Below, piece by piece: positions 1 through 6,859 of a stretch of 36,889 nucleotides of DNA; the first letter of the stretch is position 1, and every line of letters begins with the position of its first letter. The notes beneath the pieces are model-generated. The model saw only the letters and a list, made by a program, of their open reading frames with translations. It did not search any database and was not told where the DNA came from. The position numbers and the translations under genes are program-made. The DNA is from an uncultured Collinsella sp. (GTDB lineage: Bacteria > Actinomycetota > Coriobacteriia > Coriobacteriales > Coriobacteriaceae), in NCBI GenBank assembly GCA_900541195.1, contig UQIY01000021.1, positions 1 to 36,889 on the forward strand, written 5' to 3'.

Positions 1-50
1 TTTTCAAGCAGAAGACGGCATACGAGATAGGCTCCGGTCTCGTGGGCTCG
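1..50 (+). other. Illumina/Nextera adapter fused to the contig end
   Basis: Bases 5-28 are the Illumina P7 flow-cell adapter (begins CAAGCAGAAGACGGC, ends ACGAGAT). Bases 29-36, AGGCTCCG, sit exactly where the i7 index lies and agree with my memory of Nextera XT index N720. Bases 37-50, GTCTCGTGGGCTCG, are the start of the Nextera read-2 primer. The last nine, GTGGGCTCG (42-50), also fit the native ettA reading frame (antisense of the DEPT motif), so the junction lies in microhomology. This is library-preparation sequence left in the assembly, not biology. Confidence 0.97.
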
Positions 51-607
51 TCGAGCAGCAGCAAGTCGGGAGCTTCGAGCAGCAGCTTGCACAGGGCCAC
101 GCGACGGCGCTCGCCGCCGGAAAGTACGTTGACCGGCATGTCAGAATCGGGCAGCTGCAGGGCGTCCATGGCCTGGCCGAGCTTGGAATCGATATCCCAG
201 CCGTCGGCGGCGTCGATCTCGTCCTGGAGCTTTCCCATCTCGGCCATGAGGGCGTCCATGTCGCAATCCGGGTCGCACATCTCCTCGCCGATCTTGTTGA
301 AGCGATCGACCTTGGCGATCATGTCGCCAAATGCCATGCGCACGTTCTCGATGACGGTCTTGTCGTCGTCGAGCGGCGGCTCCTGCTGCAGGATGCCCAC
401 GGTGTAGCCGGGGGTAAGCCTGGCATCGCCGTTGGAGACCTCCTCGATGCCGGCCATGATCTTGAGCAGGGTCGACTTGCCCATACCGTTGGGGCCCACG
501 ACGCCGATCTTGGCACCGGGGTAGAAGCTCAGGGTCACGTCGTCAAGGATCACCTTGTCGCCATGGGCCTTACGAGCCTGATACATCTGGTAGATAAACT
601 CTGCCAT
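41..607 (-). CDS. ettA: Energy-dependent translational throttle protein EttA, 5' part only (ABC-F ATPase)
   Basis: The 189 visible codons start MAEFIYQMYQARKAHGDK and contain Walker A GPNGMGKST (residues 38-46), the EttA-type arm region after it, the signature LSGGERRRVAL and Walker B LLLLDEPT, where the contig stops at the adapter. Order and wording match EttA of E. coli closely (GAKIGV, KIMAGIE, QQEPPL, LSGGERRRVALC). ABC-F proteins bind the ribosomal E site and in EttA's case gate the first peptide bond according to ADP/ATP ratio. The second ATPase domain, about two thirds of the protein, is missing because of the contig end. The start ATG has only a distant AAAGGA (12 bases upstream). It is transcribed leftward, away from the sdpI-like gene, from which a strong terminator separates it. 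Confidence 0.93.
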
Positions 608-698
608 TTGCCTGTTTTATCCTTTCTACCTGCTGTTTCTCTATTCTTGTTTCGCTTTAGTAGAAACGAAATGAGGAAATCAGCTCTGAAACGTAACG

Positions 699-725
699 AA
701 AAAGGGGCATGGTTGCCCATACCCC
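699..725 (-). terminator. Intrinsic terminator after the sdpRI-like operon
   Basis: Read on the minus strand, a 9-bp stem (one U-G pair) closes a GCAA tetraloop (arms 704-712 and 717-725) and is followed by five Ts (complement of 699-703). It lies 67 bases past the sdpI-like stop codon and insulates ettA from it. A second, weaker hairpin (CTGGGGGA/TTCCCAG) precedes it at about 736-754. Confidence 0.8.
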
Positions 726-791
726 CTAATACTACCTGGGAAAAATCCCCCAGAACATACCATGAACTGCGTACGCTAGTTTTCCGCAACC

Positions 792-1496
792 TTAACGAAC
801 AGCCCGCTGAGATTTGCGCCACAGCAGATACGAGTAGACGTAGACGGCTCCAACCGAACCAAACGCCAGAACCGCAATCACCGCGGCGACGACTTCACTC
901 GAAAGCACGCTGCCTGCCACGCCCATCACAATCAGGCCAATACCCAGCACCATAAAGCAGGCGCCGCCAAAACGCTGCGTACGGCGCCAGTTCTCGGGAT
1001 CGGCAAGCGCCCAGGGTGTCTTGATACCGAGCGTATAGTTCTGCTTCACACGCGGCAAGTAGTTGCCTACGCCGATGAACAGCAAACCGACAACACCGGA
1101 AATCAGCACGTTAACCGAACCGACCGCCGGCACCACGCCCCAGACCGTAAGCTCTCCCAGCCAGCTTATGGCGCACATGAACAAGGTGAAGGCGATTACG
1201 AAGCCCTGGTAGAACTTGCCCGAGGTTCGATATGCCTCACCTTTGGGGTCGATGCGCGGCACCACGCAGAACATTGCGAGAAGCGCCAGAGGCAGCACGC
1301 CGAGCGCGGAGGCCATCCAGCTAGGACCCCAACCGTCGACGGCGCCGTTCGCGCCCCAGTGCGTGGGAATCTGCGCAGGCAAGCTCGGCATCACCATGAG
1401 GTGCGCTACGACATTGGCGACGCACAGAGCGACCAGCGCAATCCACACGCGCGACGATACCCCCGTGGGGTGAATGCCCTTGTTTTCGTTATTCAT
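792..1496 (-). CDS. SdpI-like integral membrane protein (DUF1648 + SdpI domain)
   Basis: A 234-residue polytopic membrane protein. An N-terminal DUF1648 segment carries the diagnostic PTHWG at residues 44-48 followed by G-A-V-D-G-W; the SdpI signature GNYLPRVKQNYTLGIKTPW follows at about 144-162 with the conserved W170. Hydrophobic stretches lie at about 17-38, 58-80, 97-116, 124-145, 176-200 and 202-225. In Bacillus subtilis SdpI gives immunity to the SDP toxin and sequesters the repressor SdpR at the membrane. The preferred start (ATG 1496) follows GGAAGGTGAT; it overlaps the stop of the upstream regulator by 8 bases, so the two are translationally coupled. No sdpABC toxin genes are visible, so the substrate or ligand here is unknown. 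Confidence 0.85.
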   Translation of the reverse strand: MNNENKGIHPTGVSSRVWIALVALCVANVVAHLMVMPSLPAQIPTHWGANGAVDGWGPSWMASALGVLPLALLAMFCVVPRIDPKGEAYRTSGKFYQGFVIAFTLFMCAISWLGELTVWGVVPAVGSVNVLISGVVGLLFIGVGNYLPRVKQNYTLGIKTPWALADPENWRRTQRFGGACFMVLGIGLIVMGVAGSVLSSEVVAAVIAVLAFGSVGAVYVYSYLLWRKSQRAVR

Positions 1497-1767
1497 CCTT
1501 ATCACCTTCCGTGTTTGTAAAACCCATAAACCAGCCAATCAAATCCTGCATGACGGTGGTGTTTAAGCTGTATACGATGTTTTGACCATGACGTTCGTCG
1601 GTTACCAACCCGGCGTTTTTGAGCGTCGCCAAGTGATGGCTCAGCGACGGCTTACTGATATCGAAATGCTCGGCAAGCTCCCCCGCCGTGCAATTGCCCT
1701 CGCGCAGCAACTCCAAAATGCGCCGTCGCGTTGGATCGGCAAGCGCCTTAAAACCCTCTCCCGGCAT
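1489..1767 (-). CDS. ArsR-family autorepressor, SdpR-like
   Basis: This is a 92-residue winged-helix protein: FKALADPTRRRILELL, then helix-turn-helix AGELAEHFDISKPSLSHHLATLKNAGLV, then the wing RHGQNIVYSLN. It lacks the metal-binding Cys pair of ArsR/SmtB sensors and closely resembles B. subtilis SdpR, including the SLNTTV.QD.I.W end. I chose the ATG at 1767 because AAAGGGGGT lies just upstream and the start then aligns with SdpR; an in-frame ATG at 1785 is possible but has a poor ribosome site. It is followed with an 8-base overlap by the SdpI-like gene, the classical sdpRI arrangement in which SdpR represses its own operon until SdpI binds it. Confidence 0.88.
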   Translation of the reverse strand: MPGEGFKALADPTRRRILELLREGNCTAGELAEHFDISKPSLSHHLATLKNAGLVTDERHGQNIVYSLNTTVMQDLIGWFMGFTNTEGDKDE

Positions 1768-1801
1768 AAGACCCCCTTTCATCATCTCTCATGACGCGCA
1801 C

Positions 1802-1839
1802 ACTATACTCGATATTTAGATGTTTGTCTAACTATCTAA
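1802..1839 (-). promoter_or_regulatory. sdpRI-like promoter with overlapping inverted-repeat operator
   Basis: On the minus strand TTAGAC (1826-1831) and TATAGT (1802-1807) are separated by 18 bases. The -35 is embedded in two nested inverted repeats: TTAGA-N6-TCTAA (1816-1831) and TTAGAT-N12-ATCTAA (1816-1839). An operator covering the -35 fits autorepression by the ArsR/SdpR-like protein encoded immediately downstream; the assignment to that protein is an inference. Confidence 0.65.
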
Positions 1840-1853
1840 TACAGGAACATCTA

Positions 1854-1882
1854 TAGAACATTCGTTCGTATTTAGCTACAAT
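1854..1882 (+). promoter_or_regulatory. Promoter of the small holin-like toxin candidate
   Basis: The -10 TACAAT (1877-1882) lies in GCTACAATGG, the same 10-mer that precedes rnhA at 34651-34660. The -35 is weak: TAGAAC (1854-1859) at 17 bases. Transcription would start near 1889, the first bases of the left arm of the 13-bp inverted repeat. Confidence 0.5.
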
Positions 1883-1887
1883 GGAAG

Positions 1888-2113
1888 TTGAAGCAGATGG
1901 GCCAGCTCCCTCTACCCGAGAAGGAGATGGACTATGAGTATTGACGATGTCCTGACGTTGTTATTGCTTGTAATCGCGGCTGTGGAGCTCGGCATCCACA
2001 TTGGAGGTCGAATGAAATAGCCGCCCCCGCGTAATGCGAAGACGGCCACTTCTCACGCTACAAACGTGTTTTGGAGTTGGCCAACCCGCTGCAACGGGTG
2101 CCATCTGCTTCAA
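1888..2113. repeat. 13-bp perfect inverted repeat flanking the small toxin candidate
   Basis: TTGAAGCAGATGG (1888-1900) and its exact reverse complement CCATCTGCTTCAA (2101-2113) bracket the small ORF, 200 bases apart; one further G-U pair (1887/2114) is possible in RNA. With the predicted transcription start at about 1889, the 5' end of the mRNA could pair with its 3' region. Long-distance 5'-3' pairing is how hok- and aapA-type toxin mRNAs are kept translationally silent. Confidence 0.8.
1934..2020 (+). CDS. Small hydrophobic peptide, putative holin-like type I toxin
   Basis: This is a 28-codon ORF beginning MSIDDVLTLLLLVIAAVELG and ending GGRMK, with an ideal ribosome site AAGGAG seven bases before the ATG. 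It has one hydrophobic segment (about residues 6-20), two acidic residues before it and a basic C-terminus. Length, a single transmembrane span and basic tail resemble the putative holin-like toxin family (Hol-Tox) and TxpA/BsrG-type toxins; this is my recollection of the family, not a search. It is too short for routine ORF calling. The surrounding inverted repeat, opposing promoter and strand-specific terminator support a type I toxin-antitoxin role. The alternative is a small membrane peptide linked to the divergent sdpRI-like operon. Confidence 0.6.
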   Translation: MSIDDVLTLLLLVIAAVELGIHIGGRMK

Positions 2114-2141
2114 TCTTATGCGAACCCCGATCCCATTTCAA
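2015..2141 (-). ncRNA. Putative antisense antitoxin RNA with promoter and terminator
   Basis: On the minus strand a near-consensus promoter, TTGAAA (2136-2141), 17 bases, TAAGAT (2113-2118), would start RNA at about 2106. About 60 bases on, a hairpin formed by 2020-2046 pairs over 11 bp only in the minus-strand RNA (three U-G pairs that become C-A mismatches on the plus strand), with an AUUAC loop, followed by TATTTC. The resulting RNA of about 90 nt would overlap the 3' end of the toxin candidate's mRNA, as RatA does with txpA. The RNA itself is predicted, not observed. Confidence 0.5.
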
Positions 2142-2177
2142 CAAGCCCAAGGGCTCAAATGGAATCGCGATAACACC

Positions 2178-2221
2178 TATAATGGCGATAGCTAAAACAC
2201 GATTCGCTTCCCCATCGGAGG
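2178..2221 (+). promoter_or_regulatory. Probable tcdA -10 element and ribosome site
   Basis: A perfect TATAAT at 2178-2183 has no clear -35 upstream. The Shine-Dalgarno GGAGG (2217-2221) is six bases before the ATG at 2228 and directly abuts the ATG at 2222, so it favours 2228 as the start. Confidence 0.5.
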
Positions 2222-2227
2222 ATGTCT

Positions 2228-3022
2228 ATGACCGAAACCGCTGCCGCTCTCGTCGAGACACGCGACACCAAGCTCGAGATCATCATGGGCCGCGAGGCAC
2301 TCGATAAGCTCGCCGATGCTACGGTGCTGGTGCTCGGCTGCGGAGGCGTGGGCTCCAACTGCTGCGAGGCACTCGCCCGCGGCGGCATCGGTCATTTCGT
2401 CATTCTGGACAAGGACATCATCGCGCCCAGCAATATCAATCGCCAGGCCATCGCCTTTCACAGCACCATCGGCAAGCGCAAAGTGGACGTGATGGATGCC
2501 ATGATTCGCGATATCAATCCCGCCGCCACCGTTATCAAGCGCACCGAATACCTGCTGAGCGACAACATCGACGAGTTCTTCGCGAGCGTTTTGGAGCAGA
2601 CGGGTGGCAAGCTCGACTACGTCGTCGACGCCATCGACACCATCTCGGCCAAGCTTACCATTGCCAAATATGCTCAGGACCACGGCATTCGTTTGGTTAG
2701 CTCCATGGGCGGGGCCAACAAGCTCCATCCCGAGTGCCTCCGCTTTGCCGACATTTTCGATACGGTACGTGACCCCATGAGCCGCATCATGCGCAAAGAA
2801 TGTAAGAAGCGCGGAATCAAGAGCCTGCGTGTTCTATTTAGCTGCGAGGAATCGGTTAAGACCCAGCCCCGCGACCCTTCCAACATCCACGAGCGTACCG
2901 AGTTGGGCACTGCCAGCTATATGCCGCCCATCATGGGCCAGATGATTGCCGGCGAGGTTATCCGCCAGATCAGTGGGCGCGGCACCGAGCGCGTACGCGC
3001 CGATGGCCAGCGCCTGGACTAG
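2228..3022 (+). CDS. tcdA: tRNA threonylcarbamoyladenosine dehydratase (ThiF/MoeB/HesA family)
   Basis: This E1-like enzyme of 264 residues has the nucleotide-binding GCGGVGSNCCEALARGG at about residues 36-52, the acidic D..IIAPSNINRQ motif, GKRKVDVM, and Y(V)VDAIDTISAK. The C-terminal half carries RFADIFDTVRDPMSRIMRKECKKRGIKSLRVLFS, which is the TcdA-specific wording (DP..R..R..LKKRGI..L.VVFS) rather than MoeB or ThiF. TcdA uses ATP to cyclise t6A37 of ANN-decoding tRNAs to ct6A, in partnership with a sulfurtransferase system elsewhere. A TatD-family gene follows 14 bases downstream on the same strand, likely cotranscribed. Confidence 0.88.
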   Translation: MTETAAALVETRDTKLEIIMGREALDKLADATVLVLGCGGVGSNCCEALARGGIGHFVILDKDIIAPSNINRQAIAFHSTIGKRKVDVMDAMIRDINPAATVIKRTEYLLSDNIDEFFASVLEQTGGKLDYVVDAIDTISAKLTIAKYAQDHGIRLVSSMGGANKLHPECLRFADIFDTVRDPMSRIMRKECKKRGIKSLRVLFSCEESVKTQPRDPSNIHERTELGTASYMPPIMGQMIAGEVIRQISGRGTERVRADGQRLD

Positions 3023-3036
3023 CAGAATGTCCTGCG

Positions 3037-3819
3037 ATGGAACCGCAATTCTTTGACACGCATTGTCATCTTGATTTGATGCTCGGCCCCGATGCTGCAG
3101 CCAGTGAGTCGGCGGCGTTGGGTCTGGGGCTCTTTGACTGCGGGGTCGACCCACGCGACTTTTCGGCCGCAAACGAGCGCGCCCGTCGCCTACCAGGCAT
3201 CATCGCTGGCGTTGGGCTCCACCCCTGGTGGCTCGCCGACGGCCGCTGCGGTCCTGCCGAAGTCGATCTGCTTTGCGAAGTTGCTGCCCAAGAGCGCTAC
3301 ATCGGCGAGGTGGGACTCGACTTTTCCGCACGCTTTGCAGGAAGCGAGCCGCTACAAATACAGGCGCTTGACCGGCTCTGCGATGCGCTCGTGCAGCATC
3401 CTCTTGTCGGGCGTGTGATATCAATTCACGCCGTTCGTTCGGCAGGAGCCGTACTGGACGTCCTCGAATCGCATGGACTACTCATCCCAAACTCCGACTC
3501 CCCCGCTATCATCTTCCACTGGTTTAGCGGCACTTCGGACGAACTCGCCCGCGCGCGTAATGCGGGCTGTAGTTTTTCCGTCAACGAACGCATGCTTGCG
3601 TCTAAACGTGGACGCGAATATGCCCGACAGATTCCACTCGACCGTCTACTGCTCGAGACCGATGCGCCAGCCGAGCCAAACACAGAAACAAGCGCACAGT
3701 CGCTCATCAGATCGCTCACAAGGACCTCGATGCGCATTGCCTCACTCAAAAAATGTGACGCTAAGCACATTGAGTCGGCAGTTTTAGCAAATGCGCGCTC
3801 TGTATTTGACCTTCGCTAA
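3037..3819 (+). CDS. TatD-family metal-dependent deoxyribonuclease
   Basis: The 260-residue TIM-barrel hydrolase has the family metal-ligand landmarks in order: DTHCHLD (residues 7-13), GEVGLDF, SIHAVRSAG, FHWFSGT and LLLETDAP. TatD/YcfH enzymes are Mg-dependent 3'-5' exonucleases and AP-type DNases implicated in repair of oxidative damage; some members act on D-aminoacyl-tRNA. The protein is about family length. The SFSVNERML segment matches the family's G.YIS.NG.ML region, with changes. The ribosome site is weak, which suggests coupling to tcdA 14 bases upstream. Its stop codon is 9 bases from the left arm of the 223-bp inverted-repeat element. Confidence 0.82.
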   Translation: MEPQFFDTHCHLDLMLGPDAAASESAALGLGLFDCGVDPRDFSAANERARRLPGIIAGVGLHPWWLADGRCGPAEVDLLCEVAAQERYIGEVGLDFSARFAGSEPLQIQALDRLCDALVQHPLVGRVISIHAVRSAGAVLDVLESHGLLIPNSDSPAIIFHWFSGTSDELARARNAGCSFSVNERMLASKRGREYARQIPLDRLLLETDAPAEPNTETSAQSLIRSLTRTSMRIASLKKCDAKHIESAVLANARSVFDLR

Positions 3820-3828
3820 CCCCTGTGG

Positions 3829-4051
3829 GCAAAAAATGCCAAATATGAGTACTGCTACCGGAATGGATACATTACTTTTAACTTCCCAACCGCCAGAATA
3901 ATCCTCGATTGTCCGCTAATTAAAGCTTTTACAGTCATTCATCCTGCGTTTTCGCAAATCTTAAACCCCTCCAGACGCTCAAATCACATCTGAAGGGGTT
4001 GATTTTGCTGCGACTAAATTAGTCACAGTACTCATATTTGGCATTTTTTGC
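3829..4051. repeat. 223-bp element bounded by 26-bp perfect inverted repeats (MITE-like)
   Basis: The left arm 3829-3854 starts GCAAAAAATGCC and is the exact reverse complement of 4026-4051, which ends GGCATTTTTTGC. The 171-base interior is A+T-rich compared with the flanking genes and holds no credible ORF. It contains a second hairpin at about 3964-4001 (12-bp arms with a 13-base loop) that pairs fully, with one U-G, only on the minus strand. No target-site duplication is obvious. It fills the whole space between convergent tatD and frlD, so it may act as a bidirectional transcription barrier. A transposase-dependent origin is an inference. Confidence 0.7.
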
Positions 4052-4058
4052 ACACCGA

Positions 4059-4090
4059 GTCCCGGGGAGGCACCCGCACCTCCCCGGGAC
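4059..4090 (-). terminator. Strong hairpin after frlD, end of the frl operon
   Basis: A perfect 12-bp stem (4059-4070 with 4079-4090) closes an 8-base loop eight bases beyond the frlD stop codon. No U-tract follows immediately, so termination efficiency is uncertain; it may also stabilise the operon mRNA. Confidence 0.55.
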
Positions 4091-4097
4091 CGCTCGG

Positions 4098-4961
4098 CTA
4101 TTCGACGATTGGTGCTCCGTGGCCCCAAGAACCTTCCATACCGCACACGGTCGAGGCAAACCCGGCAGCAAAGTCGAGCGCGCGCTCGATGGCCTCGGCG
4201 CCATCCTCACCGCGCTTGGCGGAATCGAGATAGCACATCAAAAACGAGGTGAGGAACGAGTCGCCCGCCCCCATGGTGTCCTTCATGTCCGTTACCGGTT
4301 TAGCCAGCTGGCGGTAATAACGCTCGCCGTCGTAAGCAATGCAGCCCTCGGCGCCCGCCGTAGCCGACACAAAACGCGGACCCAGGCCCTTCACCCATGC
4401 CAGACGCTCGCGAATCTCGTCCTCACTCGCAGCATCCGCCGCACTAAAGAAAGCGAAATCGACGTAGGGCGCAATCTGCTCGTAGTACTCGTCGGTGGAG
4501 TCGTCCGAAAAGTCAAAAGAGACCGTGACGCCCGCAGCCTTCAACTTGGGCAGCTCGCGCTCGGTAAAGCAATAGTTGCCCGAATGAACCACATCGAACT
4601 GCTTCATGTACGCAAGATCAAAGCGATCGAGGACATAGCGCGCATCGCCACGGATACCGCCCTCGTTGGAGCCAAGGAAGACACGGTCACCGTCAACGAC
4701 GGTCACGCGAGCCGCTCCGTTCTCGCCAATCATCTGCTCGCACTTGTCAAGCTCGATACCCTCATCCTCGAGGCTTGCAATGACATGCTCGGCAGCGGCG
4801 TCATTACCAAAAATGCCCATGTATGCAGAGCGTGCGGCACCGCATTTCTTGGCATAAACGGCGAAGTTCACCGCATTGCCGCCGGGATACATGGTGTGGA
4901 TATGCTCGTAGCGATCGACGACGTTGTCGCCAAATCCGAGCGCGTTAACGTTAAATGCCAT
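4098..4961 (-). CDS. frlD: Fructoselysine 6-kinase-like PfkB carbohydrate kinase
   Basis: A 287-residue PfkB/ribokinase-family protein with GFGDNVVDRY at the start, the substrate-side PGGNAVNFAVYAKK (residues 26-39), and the C-terminal anion-hole and catalytic-base motif DTMGAGDSF at about 232-240. The line ARVTVVDGDRVFLGSNEGG, then VSFDFSDD, tracks E. coli FrlD closely. FrlD phosphorylates fructoselysine (or a related Amadori compound) at O6 in the cytoplasm. It is last in the operon, 14 bases after frlB; its partner deglycase then cleaves the product. The ATG at 4961 has AAGGGAC upstream. Exact substrate (lysine, asparagine or another amine adduct) cannot be told from sequence. Confidence 0.85.
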   Translation of the reverse strand: MAFNVNALGFGDNVVDRYEHIHTMYPGGNAVNFAVYAKKCGAARSAYMGIFGNDAAAEHVIASLEDEGIELDKCEQMIGENGAARVTVVDGDRVFLGSNEGGIRGDARYVLDRFDLAYMKQFDVVHSGNYCFTERELPKLKAAGVTVSFDFSDDSTDEYYEQIAPYVDFAFFSAADAASEDEIRERLAWVKGLGPRFVSATAGAEGCIAYDGERYYRQLAKPVTDMKDTMGAGDSFLTSFLMCYLDSAKRGEDGAEAIERALDFAAGFASTVCGMEGSWGHGAPIVE

Positions 4962-4975
4962 GGCCTTTGTCCCTT

Positions 4976-5944
4976 CTAGTACTCGACAACACCCATATAG
5001 CGACGGAAATCGGGATCGTGATCAAACACCTTGCCGCGTGCAGCACGCAGCTCGCAGTTCATGGCGTAGAACAGCACCGGGTCCAGATAGGCACGGACGC
5101 TCGCCGGCACGGCTTCCATACCGTACTCCTTGGCATCGAGCACCATCAGCGTATCGGTATGCGTCTTAAGGAACGCCAGGGCGCGCTCGTCCATGGCACG
5201 GCACTCGCTGGAGCCCATCTGCAGGAAGTAAAAAACGCCATCCTGAGTAGCCTCGAAGGGGCCATGGAAGTACTCGGCAGAGTGGATGTAGCTGCAGTGC
5301 TGCCACTGCATCTCCATAAGAGAGCAGATAGCGAAACCGTAGGTCTGGCTAAAGTTGGGACCGCTGCCCAGAATGTAGAAGAACTCGTGCTCCTGGCAAA
5401 GCTTGGCAAAACGATCGCCCAGCTCGGCATTTACCTTCTCGCGTGCCGAGGGAAGGATCTTATCCATCTCGGCGATACCGGCATACATATCGGCAAGATC
5501 GGCGTAGCCCTCCTGCTGATCGAGCAGCTCGGCCGCAAGCGACAGCGAAATGCCAGCGGGGACCTCGGCCTGCGGCACGCCCTCGCCCCACGGGTAGACC
5601 CACGTGGTCCACTTGCCGGAGTCAATCTTGGATCCAGCGTTGTCGGTCTGGGCGATCACCGTAGCGCCGGCAGCAAGGGCAATCTCGCAGCCCTCGACGA
5701 CCTCGGGGGTGTTGCCACTGTGGCTACAAGCGATGACCAGGGACTTCTCGCCCAGACGACGCGGACGCATGATATCGAACTCGCGAGCCGTATAGATATA
5801 CGAAGTGAAGGTGGTTGCCTCGCGCTGCAGAAGCTCATGAGCCGGGATCAAATCGATCATGGAGCCACCGCAAGCAATCCAGTAGACGCTGTCGAACTTG
5901 CCCTTCTCGGCAATTGCCTCTTTGATCAGATCGTGTGCGTTCAT
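4976..5944 (-). CDS. frlB: Fructosamine-6-phosphate deglycase (FrlB/FraB family, SIS domains)
   Basis: Two sugar-isomerase (SIS) domains lie in 322 residues. The first holds YWIACGGSMIDLIP (about 21-34) and IACSHSGNTPEVVEG (71-85); the second holds MEMQWQHCSYIHSAEYFHGP (210-229), where E224 and H227 occupy the catalytic acid/base region of this family. The C-terminus RRYMGVVEY is the family hallmark. FrlB hydrolyses fructoselysine 6-phosphate to glucose 6-phosphate and lysine; FraB does the same for fructose-asparagine 6-phosphate, and the wording here (MEMQW.H, FHGPFE, DERAL.FLK) is somewhat nearer FraB. The ATG at 5944 follows AAAGGAACTGGAT; an in-frame TTG at 5977 is disfavoured. Confidence 0.87.
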   Translation of the reverse strand: MNAHDLIKEAIAEKGKFDSVYWIACGGSMIDLIPAHELLQREATTFTSYIYTAREFDIMRPRRLGEKSLVIACSHSGNTPEVVEGCEIALAAGATVIAQTDNAGSKIDSGKWTTWVYPWGEGVPQAEVPAGISLSLAAELLDQQEGYADLADMYAGIAEMDKILPSAREKVNAELGDRFAKLCQEHEFFYILGSGPNFSQTYGFAICSLMEMQWQHCSYIHSAEYFHGPFEATQDGVFYFLQMGSSECRAMDERALAFLKTHTDTLMVLDAKEYGMEAVPASVRAYLDPVLFYAMNCELRAARGKVFDHDPDFRRYMGVVEY

Positions 5945-6006
5945 ATCCAGTTCCTTTCTTATTTGGCCCGCAATCAATGACGTTGGTTGCGTGGCCGATG
6001 GTTGTT

Positions 6007-6858
6007 TTAGTCAATCAGATATTTCTCGAATGCGGCCATGTTCTTGGCATCTGCCGCCGCCGGATCATCGTAGTAACGACCGTCCGTGATTTCCTGGCCC
6101 AGCATGCCGTCGAAACCATGGGCGTTGAGCGTGGCGACGAAGGCGTCCATATCGTGCTTGCCATCGCCCCACACCAGATGGCCATACGGGTCACCGTCGA
6201 TAAAGTGCATCTCGTGAATTGCCCCATCACCAAAGGCGGCAAACCAGTCCTCGAGCGTCTCGCCTGCAACGCCCATCGCGGTTGTATCAACCATGGGCTG
6301 TAAGTACGGGCTCGCGACCTCGTCAATCATGCGCTTCGCATCGGAAACCGTCGTCACAAGGTTGCTCTCCTCGGGACGCAGGCTTTCCATCGTAAGCACC
6401 AGACTGTGCTCGCCGGCATACTCCGCCAGAATGGACAAGTGCTCGCGGCTGCGCTTCCAGGCTTCCTCGCGGTCCTCGTCCCAGTCGCCCCAGCCCGAGT
6501 TGATGGACATGCGGTCGCACCCAAGTACCTCGGCAAGCTCAATGCCGTGCTTAAAGTACGCCAAGCTGCGCTGTTCATGCAGCGGTTTGCGTGCGCAGTA
6601 CTGCCAAGGATAGACAACATTCTCGGGACACAGAGTACGATACCTAAGCCCACGGTCTGCAGCCTTTTTCGCCAGGACCTCAGCTTCAAAGTAGCCCGTG
6701 TGGTCGAGCGTCACATGCGGCTCCGCACACCACAGCTCAATGGACTCAAAGCCCAAACGCTGCTGCACATCAAGGAAGTAATCGAGCGACCACATGATGT
6801 AGTGGATATTCATGCCCGCAATCTGTTCGCGGTGCAGCGTCGGTTTGGATTCAGACAT
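6007..6858 (-). CDS. frlC: Fructoselysine 3-epimerase-like sugar-phosphate isomerase/epimerase
   Basis: This AP-endonuclease-2/xylose-isomerase-like TIM-barrel protein has 283 residues. Visible landmarks are GFESIELWCAEPHV (E as metal ligand), ELAEVLGCDRMSINSGWGDWDEDREEAWKRS, VLTMESL, PMVDTTAMG, HEMHFIDGDPYGHLVWGDG and GQEITDGRYYDDP. These follow the order of E. coli FrlC (LTLETVT, MIDTVA, HIHFSDGNPRGHLALGDG, LEIIDRRY). FrlC interconverts fructoselysine and psicoselysine, letting the operon use both epimers. AAGGAGG lies seven bases before the ATG and overlaps the stop codon of the upstream amidohydrolase gene, so translation is coupled; frlB follows after 62 bases. Confidence 0.82.
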   Translation of the reverse strand: MSESKPTLHREQIAGMNIHYIMWSLDYFLDVQQRLGFESIELWCAEPHVTLDHTGYFEAEVLAKKAADRGLRYRTLCPENVVYPWQYCARKPLHEQRSLAYFKHGIELAEVLGCDRMSINSGWGDWDEDREEAWKRSREHLSILAEYAGEHSLVLTMESLRPEESNLVTTVSDAKRMIDEVASPYLQPMVDTTAMGVAGETLEDWFAAFGDGAIHEMHFIDGDPYGHLVWGDGKHDMDAFVATLNAHGFDGMLGQEITDGRYYDDPAAADAKNMAAFEKYLID

Positions 6859-6859
6859 C

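Noticed and set aside
1934..2020. SdpC-type toxin matched to the adjacent SdpI-like protein
   Set aside because: SdpC is a much larger precursor processed by SdpAB; this peptide is 28 residues and divergent from sdpRI. The antisense and inverted-repeat layout fits a type I toxin better.
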